Source of the DNA: Brucella pseudogrignonensis
GTDB taxonomy: Bacteria > Pseudomonadota > Alphaproteobacteria > Rhizobiales > Rhizobiaceae
Direction: 5' to 3'
Length of the DNA stretch: 64,000 nucleotides
NCBI RefSeq assembly: GCF_002252525.1
Contig: NZ_NNRM01000017.1
Location: forward strand, 310,001-374,000
Both the position numbers and the translations under genes were made by a program. The notes under the pieces are model-generated. The model was not told the origin of the DNA. It saw only the letters and a list, made by a program, of their open reading frames with translations, and did not search any database. Below, piece by piece: positions 28,898 to 36,872 of this stretch. Every line of letters begins with the position of its first letter. Within the stretch, counting starts at the first letter, position 1.

Positions 28898-30427
28898 ATG
28901 GCACTCTCGCCGAAGCTAGATTTTCGTCAATCGCAATCGCTGGTGATGACTCCGCAGTTGATGCAGTCCATCAAGTTGTTGCAGATGACGCATATCGAGC
29001 TGGAGCAGTTCATCGATCTGGAGATCGAGAAAAATCCGCTGCTGGACAGAATTGAGGCAGCGAATGATGATTTTGCAGACGCCGAACCTCCTCGTGACAG
29101 CGATGATGGAACTTCAGCGGAAGCCTCATCCGATGAAGACTGGTTCAAGACCGATACGGTTGATGACGCGCAAAATCTCTCGTCGACCTTTGACAGTTCG
29201 CTCGAAAACATCTTCCCCGATGACCCCGGTCGCAGTGACGATGCGAGCAGTACACTCGACCCGCAATGGAAAACGACCGGTGGCGAAAGCTTCGGCGCTG
29301 GCGGCAGCTACGACATTGATCAGGTCACAGCGAGCCGCCCTTCGTTAAGCACCCATGTAGCCGAACAGATCACCTTGTCTTTCGCCACTGCTGCTGATCG
29401 TTTCATCGCAACCGCACTTGCCGATGCTTTGGATGAAAGCGGCTATCTGCGTGCCGACACTTCACTGCTTGCGCAAAATCTCGGCGTTGAAACGGCCCAT
29501 GTCGAGCGCGTGCTTCACGAGATGCAAAGCTTTGATCCTGCGGGGATTTTCGCGCGTGATCTGCGTGAATGCCTGGCGATCCAGCTGCGCCTCAAGGACC
29601 GGTTTGATCCGGCCATGGAGGCGCTCATCAATAATCTTGAACTGCTTGCGCGGCGAGATTTTGCAACGTTGAAAAAACTCTGCGGCGTCGATCAGGCTGA
29701 TCTCCTGGATATGCTTGGCGAGATCCGGGCGCTTGATCCCAAGCCTGGCACACAGTTTGAAGTGTCGGTCGCAGATGTCATCGTTCCTGATGTACTGGTA
29801 TCACGATCAAGCGACGATGGCTGGGCGATTGAACTCAACCCCGAAGCAATGCCGCGTCTGATCGTCAACAATGAATATTATGCGGAAGTCAGCACCTCGG
29901 TAAAAGCTGAGGAGAAGACCTTCTTGTCCGATTGCATGCAGTCGGCCAGCTGGTTGGTACGCAGCCTCGATCAGCGCGCTCGCACAATCCTGAAAGTGAC
30001 ACAGGAAATAATTCGCCAGCAGGACGGCTTTCTGCGCCACGGCGTGACCCATCTCAAGCCTTTGAACCTGCGTATCGTCGCCGATGCTGTGGGGATGCAT
30101 GAATCCACCATCAGCCGTGTTACCGCAAACAAATTCATGGCGACACCGCGTGGAGTGTTTGAATTGCGCTATTTCTTCACCGCTTCCATCGCGTCGTCGG
30201 AAGGTGGTGATGCGCATTCATCTGAAAGTGTGCGCCATCGCATCCGTCAGATGATTGATGCGGAGAAGCCCGATGACGTGCTGTCTGACGATGCCATCGT
30301 TGATGCCTTGAAAAAGGACGGTGTGGATATCGCGCGAAGAACAGTCGCGAAATATCGTGAATCGATGAATATTGCTTCATCGGTTCAGCGCAGACGCGAA
30401 AAGAAAGCTAGATCGTCTGCAGGTTGA
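28898..30427 (+). CDS. rpoN: RNA polymerase sigma-54 factor
   Basis: A 509-residue sigma-54. Region I is the Gln/Leu-rich N-terminus LDFRQSQSLVMTPQLMQSIKLLQM. An acidic linker follows (about residues 50-110, many Asp/Glu/Ser). The core-binding and HTH domains come next, then the RpoN box in ARRTVAKYRESMNI near the C-terminus, which reads the -24 element. It directs genes activated by enhancer-binding proteins, often nitrogen-related. The Shine-Dalgarno (GGGGAAA) is rather far from the ATG. The C-terminal tail is Arg/Lys-rich. It lies in the usual lpt-rpoN-hpf-ptsN order. Confidence 0.95.
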   Translation: MALSPKLDFRQSQSLVMTPQLMQSIKLLQMTHIELEQFIDLEIEKNPLLDRIEAANDDFADAEPPRDSDDGTSAEASSDEDWFKTDTVDDAQNLSSTFDSSLENIFPDDPGRSDDASSTLDPQWKTTGGESFGAGGSYDIDQVTASRPSLSTHVAEQITLSFATAADRFIATALADALDESGYLRADTSLLAQNLGVETAHVERVLHEMQSFDPAGIFARDLRECLAIQLRLKDRFDPAMEALINNLELLARRDFATLKKLCGVDQADLLDMLGEIRALDPKPGTQFEVSVADVIVPDVLVSRSSDDGWAIELNPEAMPRLIVNNEYYAEVSTSVKAEEKTFLSDCMQSASWLVRSLDQRARTILKVTQEIIRQQDGFLRHGVTHLKPLNLRIVADAVGMHESTISRVTANKFMATPRGVFELRYFFTASIASSEGGDAHSSESVRHRIRQMIDAEKPDDVLSDDAIVDALKKDGVDIARRTVAKYRESMNIASSVQRRREKKARSSAG

Positions 30428-30978
30428 AAAAGACTATCCGTAAGATTGCCGCCACGCATTACAAGAATGCCAATCTGAATTAACGTGATGAAACTGTTCT
30501 GAATTTTAGTGAATTCTAATTCGCGAAGACAGGGTAATTCATTTTCGACTGGAGGGGGATGAGCAACGCGCGAGGATCGGGCTGGTAAAAGCTGCGATTG
30601 ACAATTTACGTTTCAGTCAATAGAAGCCCCGCTCGCATTGCGATATGCACCCGTAAAGACCGTTAACCGGTGTCCGATTGTTTAAACGAAAGGCAAGGTA
30701 ATATTTCGGGAAACGCTTCGGCGTTTTCAGCGTTACATAAGAGAACGATGTGCAGCGATCCTTCCGGCATGTGGTTGAAAACATATGACGGAAAATTATT
30801 CGACTGGCCGCGTGGATGGCAATGATCGGGAATGGGCCTTGGCGCTTTTTCAGACTGCAGGAAACGGGGCTAAAATAAGCACAGGACGAAAAGCAGATTT
30901 GATGCTGGTTCGCTTTGCGCTTCGCTCGCCTTATGGTTAGACTACGTCCTGTTGTGTAACGCAAATGAGGTGTACCAA
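30428..30978. other. 551-bp intergenic region before hpf
   Basis: It is unusually long for this cluster, and none of the open frames look coding. It holds a good sigma-70-type promoter at 30598-30626. If used, hpf mRNA would have a leader of about 345 bases. A small GAAACGC/GCGTTTTC hairpin lies near 30711-30726. Confidence 0.5.
30598..30626 (+). promoter_or_regulatory. Candidate promoter for hpf-ptsN
   Basis: TTGACA (perfect -35) is followed by a 17-base spacer and TAGAAG (4 of 6 at -10). It precedes hpf by about 350 bp. There is no experimental support. Confidence 0.45.
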
Positions 30979-31572
30979 ATGACTCTGCGTGTATCTGGAA
31001 AGCATATGGACGTCGGTGAAGCTTTCACGACCCGGATTATTGATCGGGTTAACGAAGCGGTCGGCAAATATTTTGATCATGGCTTTTCCGGGCAGGTAAC
31101 GGTCACCAAGTCCGGGTCGCGATTCAGCGCGGATTGTACGTTGCATCTTGATAGCGGTGCCACTTTGCAGAGCACCGGAGATGCGCAGGATCCGCAACTG
31201 GCTTTCGATGCGGCTGCAGACAAGATTGAAACACGCTTGCGTCGTTACAAGCGCCGTTTGAAATCGCGCTCTGCGACCGCACCAAATGCGATCTATGATG
31301 ATGTGGCATATCGTGTTATGGCACCGCTGCCGGAAGAAGAGGAGGACCTTCCGGTTGATTACGCACCGACTATCGTTGCGGAATCGTCTGTTGCCCTTCG
31401 CACCCTCTCGGTAGCGTCGGCGGTTGTGGAACTTGACCTGATCGAAAACCCGGTCCTGGTATTCCGCAATGCAGGCAATGATGAAGTGAATATCGTGTAC
31501 CGTCGTGCGGACGGCAATATCGGCTGGGTGGACCCATCGACGGTTACCCGCCAGGCCGCTCCCCGCGCTTGA
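30979..31572 (+). CDS. hpf: Ribosome hibernation promoting factor, long form
   Basis: A 197-residue long HPF. The N-terminal domain (about 1-100, TLRVSGKHMDVGEAFTTRIIDRVNEAVGKYF) binds the ribosome decoding centre. The C-terminal domain (about 135-190, VELDLIENPVLVFRNAGNDEVNIVYRRADGNIGWVDP) dimerises to form 100S ribosomes. The long form is usual in alphaproteobacteria. The ATG at 30979 follows GAGG by 8 bp; the nine codons upstream are not conserved. It lies before ptsN, whose gene starts 90 bp after it. Likely active in stationary or stress conditions. Confidence 0.94.
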   Translation: MTLRVSGKHMDVGEAFTTRIIDRVNEAVGKYFDHGFSGQVTVTKSGSRFSADCTLHLDSGATLQSTGDAQDPQLAFDAAADKIETRLRRYKRRLKSRSATAPNAIYDDVAYRVMAPLPEEEEDLPVDYAPTIVAESSVALRTLSVASAVVELDLIENPVLVFRNAGNDEVNIVYRRADGNIGWVDPSTVTRQAAPRA

Positions 31573-31662
31573 CGGCAAACCTGAAGCGCACGCAGTTTTC
31601 CGCTGTCGTGCGCTTCCCTAAACCGGGCCTTCGATGGCCTGATTGAAGAAGGAACGGAGAGA

Positions 31663-32127
31663 ATGGATCTTAGTGATCTGATTCAGCCAGGGGCGATTAT
31701 CCCTGCGCTGAAAGCCAGCTCCAAAAAGCAGCTTTTGCAGATTTTGTCTGAAAAGGCCGCGGAACTGACCGGTCTCCCTGAGCGTGAAGTTTTCGAAACA
31801 ATTCTCCAGCGTGAACGACTCGGTTCGACCGGGGTTGGCAATGGCGTGGCCATTCCTCACGGCAAGCTGGCAAGCATTGACAAGATTGCAGGAATTTTTG
31901 CGCGCCTTGAAACGCCAGTGGATTTTGAAGCACTGGACGATCAGCCCGTCGATCTCGTCTTCTTGCTCCTTGCACCGGAAAATGCTGGCGCCGATCACCT
32001 GAAAGCATTGTCGCGTATTGCGCGCATGTTGCGCGATGCAGATACCGTTGCCAAGCTGCGCGGCACCCATGATGCCCAGGCACTTTATTCATTCCTGACA
32101 GCACAGCCTGCGACCAACGCTGCCTGA
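31663..32127 (+). CDS. ptsN: Nitrogen PTS EIIA component PtsN
   Basis: A 154-residue EIIA-Ntr. The phosphorylated His66 lies in GNGVAIPHGKLA. Flanking segments (LSEKAAELTGLPEREVFETILQRERLGSTGVG, LVFLLLAPENAGADHLKALSRIARMLRD) are typical. It receives phosphate from EI-Ntr and NPr and regulates potassium transport and nitrogen and carbon responses rather than taking up sugar. It is the last gene of the lpt-rpoN cluster and ends at a strong terminator. GGAACGGAGAGA precedes the ATG. Confidence 0.96.
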   Translation: MDLSDLIQPGAIIPALKASSKKQLLQILSEKAAELTGLPEREVFETILQRERLGSTGVGNGVAIPHGKLASIDKIAGIFARLETPVDFEALDDQPVDLVFLLLAPENAGADHLKALSRIARMLRDADTVAKLRGTHDAQALYSFLTAQPATNAA

Positions 32128-32150
32128 GCTTAATAATTTCTCATAAACAA

Positions 32151-32182
32151 AACCGCCGTTCTTCATGGACGGCGGTTTTTTT
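32151..32182 (+). terminator. Rho-independent terminator after ptsN
   Basis: AACCGCCGT and ACGGCGGTT arms are followed by T7, 24 bp downstream of the ptsN stop. Confidence 0.93.
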
Positions 32183-32281
32183 GTGCTGCCAATTTATCGA
32201 TGGCTAGATCTCTCGATTTTTAAAACCGCTCGATATCGATAATTTCCCTATGGCGATCCATGTAACATGTGAGAGGTATTC

Positions 32282-32518
32282 GTGGTTTTCTCAAAGAGAT
32301 TTTCAATCGTAGCAATTTCGCTTCTGATAGCTTCCGGCCCTGCATTTGCGGGTGCAACACCAAGCTTATTACAAACCACCAAGCGGTCGAGTGCCGATGA
32401 GTGCAGACAGGTGGCTGAAACTCTTTGTAGGAACTACAAAAAGAAGGGAAAAAGCTGGTATGAGTGGTGTTTGCGTGAGCAATATGCGAACTGCATGCAC
32501 CAGAATCCGCCAAAATGA
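32282..32518 (+). CDS. Small secreted cysteine-containing protein, unknown function
   Basis: A 78-residue protein that I do not recognise. It begins with a GTG after GAGAGG. Residues 1-23 (SKRFSIVAISLLIASGPAFAGA) form a good signal peptide with cleavage after AFA, leaving about 55 residues in the periplasm. The mature part is basic and has four Cys (DECRQVAETLC, WYEWCLREQYANCMHQ) in a CxxxxxxC plus CxxxxxxxC pattern, which suggests two disulfides. It lies alone between ptsN and the DUF1150 gene, with a hairpin after it. Real coding is supported by the signal peptide, the Shine-Dalgarno and the conserved-looking cysteines. Confidence 0.65.
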   Translation: MVFSKRFSIVAISLLIASGPAFAGATPSLLQTTKRSSADECRQVAETLCRNYKKKGKSWYEWCLREQYANCMHQNPPK

Positions 32519-32539
32519 TCAATTGACGTAGGTCAGAAC

Positions 32540-32569
32540 AATACCGGCTCAGTTTGATGGGCCGGTATT
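32540..32569. terminator. Hairpin between convergent small genes
   Basis: AATACCGGC and GCCGGTATT arms with a 12-base loop, between the small secreted protein and the DUF1150 gene. No clear T-run is seen on either side, so termination strength is uncertain. Confidence 0.55.
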
Positions 32570-32581
32570 GTATAAAGCATC

Positions 32582-32827
32582 TTAATGCAGCATCACGGTG
32601 CGCAATTCGTGTTCATGCGCGCCCTGCAACGCGGTGGCGCGTACATCGGAAAGAACGATGGGTTCGCCGGTGGCTCCAAACAGCGCCCAGAGTTCAAGAC
32701 CTGGAGCGATTGGGGGAAGGGCAGGAAAGCTGCGGGTAAGATCGTCGGAACGAATCTTGCGCACGTAAGCCAGTTCACCTTCACCCAGATGAGCGAATTC
32801 ATGTTCAGTGAGAATGTGTCTGTCCAT
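32582..32827 (-). CDS. DUF1150 family protein
   Basis: An 81-residue protein of the alphaproteobacterial DUF1150 family. The conserved pattern is LTEHEFAHLGEGELAYVRKI, then GLELWALFGATGEPIVLSDVRATAL. The family has no assigned function, and its genes commonly lie next to a small heat-shock protein gene. That context is seen here: hsp20 lies 104 bp upstream on the same strand, so joint control is possible. The ATG at 32827 was chosen because GGAGG stands 8 bp ahead. No membrane segment or signal peptide is visible. Confidence 0.85.
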   Translation of the reverse strand: MDRHILTEHEFAHLGEGELAYVRKIRSDDLTRSFPALPPIAPGLELWALFGATGEPIVLSDVRATALQGAHEHELRTVMLH

Positions 32828-32931
32828 GGTCTTAGCCTCCAATTTCGCAGCACATCATTTGCGATCATACTGCTTAAGAGCTTAACAATTCCATTATAGC
32901 GATTTCAGCATGAACCCAGTCTGAACCGGGA

Positions 32932-33354
32932 TCATTCCTTCACTGCTATATTTATACGTTTGATAAGGCGTTCTGGTTCAGGTCTGTCGAGATCAATAGC
33001 AAGCAGGCCATTTTTCAGATCACAACCGACGACCCGCATCCCATCTGCCAGAACAAAGACGCGCTGAAACTGACGGGCAGCAATGCCACGGTGCAGAAAC
33101 TCGCGTTCGGTATCGTCGCTCTGGCGTCCACGGATCACGAGCTGATTGTCTTCAGTCATGACCTCAAGATCGTCACTGGCGAAGCCTGCTACCGCAAGCG
33201 TAATGCGCAACCGTTCAGATCCCGTCTCGCCACGCAGACGTTCAATGTTATAGGGCGGGTAGCCGTCGCCGGATTTGGCAATCCGTTCCAGCGTCTTTTC
33301 CATTGTGTCGAAGCCCAGCAATAGAGGGCTCGAAAACGGAGTCATTCTTGTCAT
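32932..33354 (-). CDS. Small heat-shock protein, Hsp20 family
   Basis: A 140-residue alpha-crystallin-type chaperone. The alpha-crystallin domain runs from about residue 30 to 125, with YNIERLRG at its start, LRITLAVAGFASDDLEVMTEDNQLVIRGR, FLHRGIAARQFQRVFVLADGMRVVGCDLKNGLLAIDLDRPEP (the GLLAIDL motif). The C-terminal IxI-like tail is NIAV. It holds unfolding proteins until ATP-dependent chaperones act, much as IbpA does. A sigma-32-type promoter lies about 70 bp upstream. AAGGA precedes the ATG by 9 bp. DUF1150 follows on the same strand. Confidence 0.93.
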   Translation of the reverse strand: MTRMTPFSSPLLLGFDTMEKTLERIAKSGDGYPPYNIERLRGETGSERLRITLAVAGFASDDLEVMTEDNQLVIRGRQSDDTEREFLHRGIAARQFQRVFVLADGMRVVGCDLKNGLLAIDLDRPEPERLIKRINIAVKE

Positions 33355-33422
33355 TGCATCAGTCCTTGGTAAGAAGCGACCGTTATGGAAAGCACCCTTT
33401 CGGCGTATCTTTCACTCAACTG

Positions 33423-33451
33423 ATATGGCTTGTGAAAAGCCGGACTTCAAG
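33423..33451 (-). promoter_or_regulatory. Probable sigma-32 (RpoH) promoter of hsp20
   Basis: On the minus strand, CTTGAAG is followed by 14 bases and AGCCATAT, close to the RpoH consensus CTTGAAA-N13-15-CCCCATNT. It is about 70-95 bp upstream of hsp20, the expected place for heat-shock control. Confidence 0.7.
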
Positions 33452-33540
33452 GGCCGAAAGTGGATTCCCCTCAAAGCATCCTAAAACTGATGCCCTGGAA
33501 GCAAAAGCCGTCAACATATGTGGAAAACTGTGTGCCGATG

Positions 33541-34044
33541 TCAGCGTCGCGCCTCGCTTAACGCATTGCCGAAAGCCGTGGCAAAGCTCTCGCGATCATC
33601 GGGATTGAGAAAACCACCGACGAGAACACTGTTCTGACGACTTTCAACATGCATCGTCGTGATGCCGATATCCGGTTTTCTGGCGACATTAAATCGTGTC
33701 CAGAACGGATGAAACAGATGGCTGGTCATCTTGCCGGAGGCTTCATATTTTCGGATGGAGAGTTCTGACCGTGAAACGGATATTTCCTCGCGTGCCTTGG
33801 CCGCGTGGTAGTTCCAGCGAAAAGCCAGATAGATTGCCAGCACATCAAGGCCAAAAAAGCCGATGATCGGCCACGCGCCTATTGACCAGAACAATAAGCA
33901 GACAAACAGCCAGCAGCAGATCATGGCGCCCATCAACACACGAAAACCCGTTCGTCCCAATGAGCGATAAGGCGTCAGCAGAGCTTCAAAAATTGGGGTA
34001 TCAAATCTGTCTGGATTTGCGCCGTCTGGATGCTGCATGCACAT
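33541..34044 (-). CDS. DUF2244 domain-containing membrane protein
   Basis: A 167-residue inner-membrane protein of the DUF2244 family, common in alphaproteobacteria and often next to nth, as here (divergent, 63 bp apart). Two transmembrane segments (about 38-56 and 62-76: VLMGAMICCWLFVCLLFW, IIGFFGLDVLAIYLAF) are followed by a cytoplasmic domain. The RWNYHAAKAREEI and SVLVGGFLNPDDRESFATAFGNAL segments fit the family. Its role is unknown. The start could be 34044 or the ATG two codons later. Confidence 0.82.
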   Translation of the reverse strand: MCMQHPDGANPDRFDTPIFEALLTPYRSLGRTGFRVLMGAMICCWLFVCLLFWSIGAWPIIGFFGLDVLAIYLAFRWNYHAAKAREEISVSRSELSIRKYEASGKMTSHLFHPFWTRFNVARKPDIGITTMHVESRQNSVLVGGFLNPDDRESFATAFGNALSEARR

Positions 34045-34107
34045 TTGCTCCGGGCTGCGTCAAGCTGTGAACTGTTTTCCGCGGATGGAGCCAAGTATAG
34101 AGACAAA

Positions 34108-34863
34108 ATGGAAAACGCCAAAATCAAATCGCCCGTGAATGACGCAGCGACAACTCAGGTTCGTCGCCCGCGTCGGGTTGCAGGCACGCTCTACACGGCT
34201 GATGAAATCCACGAGATTTTCCGCCGCTTTTCCATTTTGCGCCCCGAACCAAAGGGTGAGCTCGAACATGTGAATGCCTTCACGCTGCTCGTCGCCGTCG
34301 TCTTGTCGGCACAGGCAACAGACGTGGGAGTGAACAAGGCTACCCGTGCGCTTTTTGCGATTGCCGACACGCCGCAAAAAATGCTGGCGCTGGGCGAAGA
34401 CACGGTTGGCAATTATATCCGCACGATCGGTCTTTGGCGCAACAAGGCGAAAAACGTCATTCTATTGTCCGAAGCGCTCATTCGCGATTATGGCGGTGAC
34501 GTCCCGGATGATCGCGACGAATTGGTGAAGTTGCCGGGCGTTGGCCGAAAGACCGCCAATGTCGTATTGAGCATGGCTTTTGGCCACTCAACCATGGCTG
34601 TGGACACGCATATCCTGCGCATCGGCAATCGGATTGGTCTTGCACCAGCCAAGACGCCGGATGCGATAGAAGCTATTCTGATGCGGGTTATTCCGAAAGA
34701 ATATCTGTTTCACGCGCATCACTGGCTCATCCTGCACGGGCGTTACACCTGTAAGGCGCGCAAGCCTGAATGCGAGAATTGCGTGATCGCTGATATCTGC
34801 AAATATCCCGGAAAGACCTGTGACGTACCCGCAGCGCTCATTCCGTTACCGCCGCAGTTTTAA
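34108..34863 (+). CDS. nth: Endonuclease III (DNA glycosylase/AP lyase)
   Basis: A 251-residue base-excision repair enzyme that removes oxidised pyrimidines. The helix-hairpin-helix is LVKLPGVGRKTANVVL (catalytic Lys in the hairpin), and the catalytic Asp is in AVDTHILRIGNR. Four Cys in the order C-x6-C-x2-C-x5-C (CKARKPECENCVIADIC) bind a 4Fe-4S cluster. The ATG at 34108 gives the usual length; 26 upstream codons are open but overlap the DUF2244 start region. The 3' end overlaps the CysZ-like gene by 18 bp on the opposite strand. Confidence 0.96.
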   Translation: MENAKIKSPVNDAATTQVRRPRRVAGTLYTADEIHEIFRRFSILRPEPKGELEHVNAFTLLVAVVLSAQATDVGVNKATRALFAIADTPQKMLALGEDTVGNYIRTIGLWRNKAKNVILLSEALIRDYGGDVPDDRDELVKLPGVGRKTANVVLSMAFGHSTMAVDTHILRIGNRIGLAPAKTPDAIEAILMRVIPKEYLFHAHHWLILHGRYTCKARKPECENCVIADICKYPGKTCDVPAALIPLPPQF

Positions 34864-35562
34864 AATTTCTCGCTGCGAAATTGCCTTGTGCAGATGAATC
34901 ATCATCGCAGCCGCAAACAGCGGCGTCAGCAGATTGACGATCGGGATCGCGAGAAATCCCGCAATGACCAGACCCGCGAGGAAAACTGTCACCCCATATT
35001 GCGAGCGTAGTGCCTTGGCCTCGCTCTCGGACCGATAACGCATCGCGGCAAATTCAAAGAATTCCCGCCCCAGCAAATAGGCGTTGATCACAAAAAAGGC
35101 GATCAGATTGATGCCGGGTACGAAGAGCAGAAAAAGTGCTGCGATATTGCCGAGAACGACCACGCCCAGAAACTTAAGCGACACCACAACGGAACGGCCC
35201 AGCGGCAGGGGCGTGCCTGCGGGCTCACCGGGATAGTCCTCACGTTCAACAACGTCCGCGACATCATCAAGGAAGATACCGGCCACAAGTGCGGTGACGG
35301 GTGCAATCATTAAAGCGAGCACGAGCGCCAGTCCCAGACCGGCAACAATGGCTGCAGCAATACCGAGCCAGCCAGCCCATTCGGGCATTCCGGGCAACAA
35401 TTGGGCCATCCACGGCCAGGCTAAAGTAAAAAATAATTGACGAATTCCGACCCAAAGCCCGATCAGCAACAAGAGCGTCAAACCCAGTGTTTTCCACAAA
35501 ACCGAACGAAACTCCGGCGTTGGAAGGCGTTTAAGGGCTTTTATTGCCGCTTCAATGATCAT
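34846..35562 (-). CDS. EI24/CysZ family membrane protein
   Basis: A 238-residue protein with about five hydrophobic segments in the EI24 (formerly DUF540) family, which includes the sulfate permease CysZ of E. coli. FLLFVPGINLIAFFVINAYLLGREFFEFAAMRY and MIAPVTALVAGIFLDDVADVVE are typical of the alphaproteobacterial members. Whether this copy transports sulfate is unknown; the family has other members. The sulfur genes of this window lie 10 kb away, so context does not decide. The convergent nth gene overlaps its end by 18 bp. Confidence 0.78.
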   Translation of the reverse strand: MIIEAAIKALKRLPTPEFRSVLWKTLGLTLLLLIGLWVGIRQLFFTLAWPWMAQLLPGMPEWAGWLGIAAAIVAGLGLALVLALMIAPVTALVAGIFLDDVADVVEREDYPGEPAGTPLPLGRSVVVSLKFLGVVVLGNIAALFLLFVPGINLIAFFVINAYLLGREFFEFAAMRYRSESEAKALRSQYGVTVFLAGLVIAGFLAIPIVNLLTPLFAAAMMIHLHKAISQREILKLRR

Positions 35563-35772
35563 TCAGGCCCACTTTCGGTGATCTTATGCGATCAAAATAG
35601 GAAGGCCGATGGATCGGTACAATATGTGCTACCCACAGGAGGCAGGCTTAACAGGGTGGTCAAAGCACTTGCAAAAGGCTAAACCGGCCCCACATGACTG
35701 CCGCCGTACCGTTGCCTGAATGCCTTGTACAGAGGCGGGCAACAGACAAAAAGGGGAGCCCCAGATCAGCTC

Positions 35773-36768
35773 ATGGCTACATTCGACGTTCTTTGCATTG
35801 GCAACGCCATTGTCGATATTATCTCGCGCACGGAAGATGCATTCCTAGAAACAAATGGCATCATCAAAGGCGCCATGAACCTGATTGATGGCGACCGGGC
35901 AGAACTGCTCTATGGCCGCATCAAAGGTCAGGTCACGGAAATGTCGGGTGGTAGTGCTGGTAATACCGCTGCAGGCGTTGCGAGCCTCGGTGGGCGTTCC
36001 GCCTTTTTTGGTAAGGTTGCAACAGACCATCTTGGCCGGGTTTTTTCCCATGATATTCGCGCACAGGGCGTAGCATTCGATACGCGCGCATTGGAAAAAG
36101 GCTCACCGACTGCCCGTTCCATGATTTTCGTAACTGCGGATGGCGAGCGTTCGATGAACACCTATCTGGGTGCCTGCGTCGAGCTTGGGCCGGAAGATGT
36201 CGAAACCTCCAAAGTTGCCGATGCCCGCGTCACTTATTTCGAAGGTTACCTGTGGGATCCGCCACGCGCCAAGGAAGCCATTGTTCTGGCTTCCAAGATT
36301 GCGCATGAGCACGGCCGTCAGGTTGCCATGACCCTGTCCGACCCATTCTGCGTTGATCGCTATCGCGATGAGTTTCTTGATCTTATGCGCAGCCGCACGG
36401 TCGATATCGTTTTCGCCAATGAAGACGAAGCCAAGTCGCTCTATCAGACCAAGTCGCTTGATGAAGCTGTTGAAGCCATCCGCAAGGATTGCCCGCTGGC
36501 AGTCGTCACACGCTCGGAAAAGGGCGCGATCGTCATCACTGCCGATCAGACGCTGCATGTGCCAGCAATTGAGATCGAAGAGCTGATCGATACCACAGGT
36601 GCGGGTGATCTTTATGCCGCCGGTTTCCTTTATGGCTACACCAAGGACCGTTCGCTTGAGGATTGCGCACGCCTAGGCTCGCTTGCAGCCGGTATGATTA
36701 TTCAGCAGATGGGACCACGTCCGCTGGTCGATCTAAAGGCTGTAGCGACGCAGGCCAAGCTTATTTGA
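35773..36768 (+). CDS. PfkB-family carbohydrate kinase, adenosine kinase type
   Basis: A 331-residue PfkB-family kinase. The substrate motif is GGSAGNTAAGVASLGGRSAFFGKVATDHLG, and the catalytic motif DTTGAGDLYAAGFLYG has the anion hole and base Asp. The N-terminus MATFDVLCIGNAIVDII is characteristic of the adenosine/ribose kinase branch. Members annotated as adenosine kinase in Brucella-type genomes phosphorylate adenosine to AMP; the exact sugar or nucleoside is inferred. Sixteen open codons upstream are ignored since MATFDVLCIG is the conserved start. It appears monocistronic. Confidence 0.85.
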   Translation: MATFDVLCIGNAIVDIISRTEDAFLETNGIIKGAMNLIDGDRAELLYGRIKGQVTEMSGGSAGNTAAGVASLGGRSAFFGKVATDHLGRVFSHDIRAQGVAFDTRALEKGSPTARSMIFVTADGERSMNTYLGACVELGPEDVETSKVADARVTYFEGYLWDPPRAKEAIVLASKIAHEHGRQVAMTLSDPFCVDRYRDEFLDLMRSRTVDIVFANEDEAKSLYQTKSLDEAVEAIRKDCPLAVVTRSEKGAIVITADQTLHVPAIEIEELIDTTGAGDLYAAGFLYGYTKDRSLEDCARLGSLAAGMIIQQMGPRPLVDLKAVATQAKLI

Positions 36769-36773
36769 TTAGA

Positions 36774-36872
36774 GAGTTTCCAGTAAAAGTGCGAAGCTAT
36801 TTTTCTGGGATAGTGCTATAAAAACAAATAGATAGAGCGGTTTCAATGTTCAGCGTGACCTGGAGCCGCTCT
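36774..36872. repeat. Long palindromic repeat, TTCCAGYAAAAGTGCGAAGC family, copy 1
   Basis: It has the blocks TTCCAGTAAAAGTGCGAAGC, a degenerate second half and AACAAATAGATAGAGCGG with a terminal AGAGCGG...CCGCTCT stem. Copies are at 37626-37673 (reverse), 49220-49318 and, more distantly, 51514-51611. Its right end meets the TAG stop of the TRIC gene. Confidence 0.85.

Noticed and set aside
30559-30588. Short ORF of nine codons after GGAGGGGG before hpf
   Set aside because: The purine run touches the ATG with no spacing, so it is not a usable ribosome-binding site.
30831-30855. Possible sigma-54 promoter (TGGCGC...TGC) before hpf
   Set aside because: The spacing and the GG/GC elements do not fit the -24/-12 consensus.
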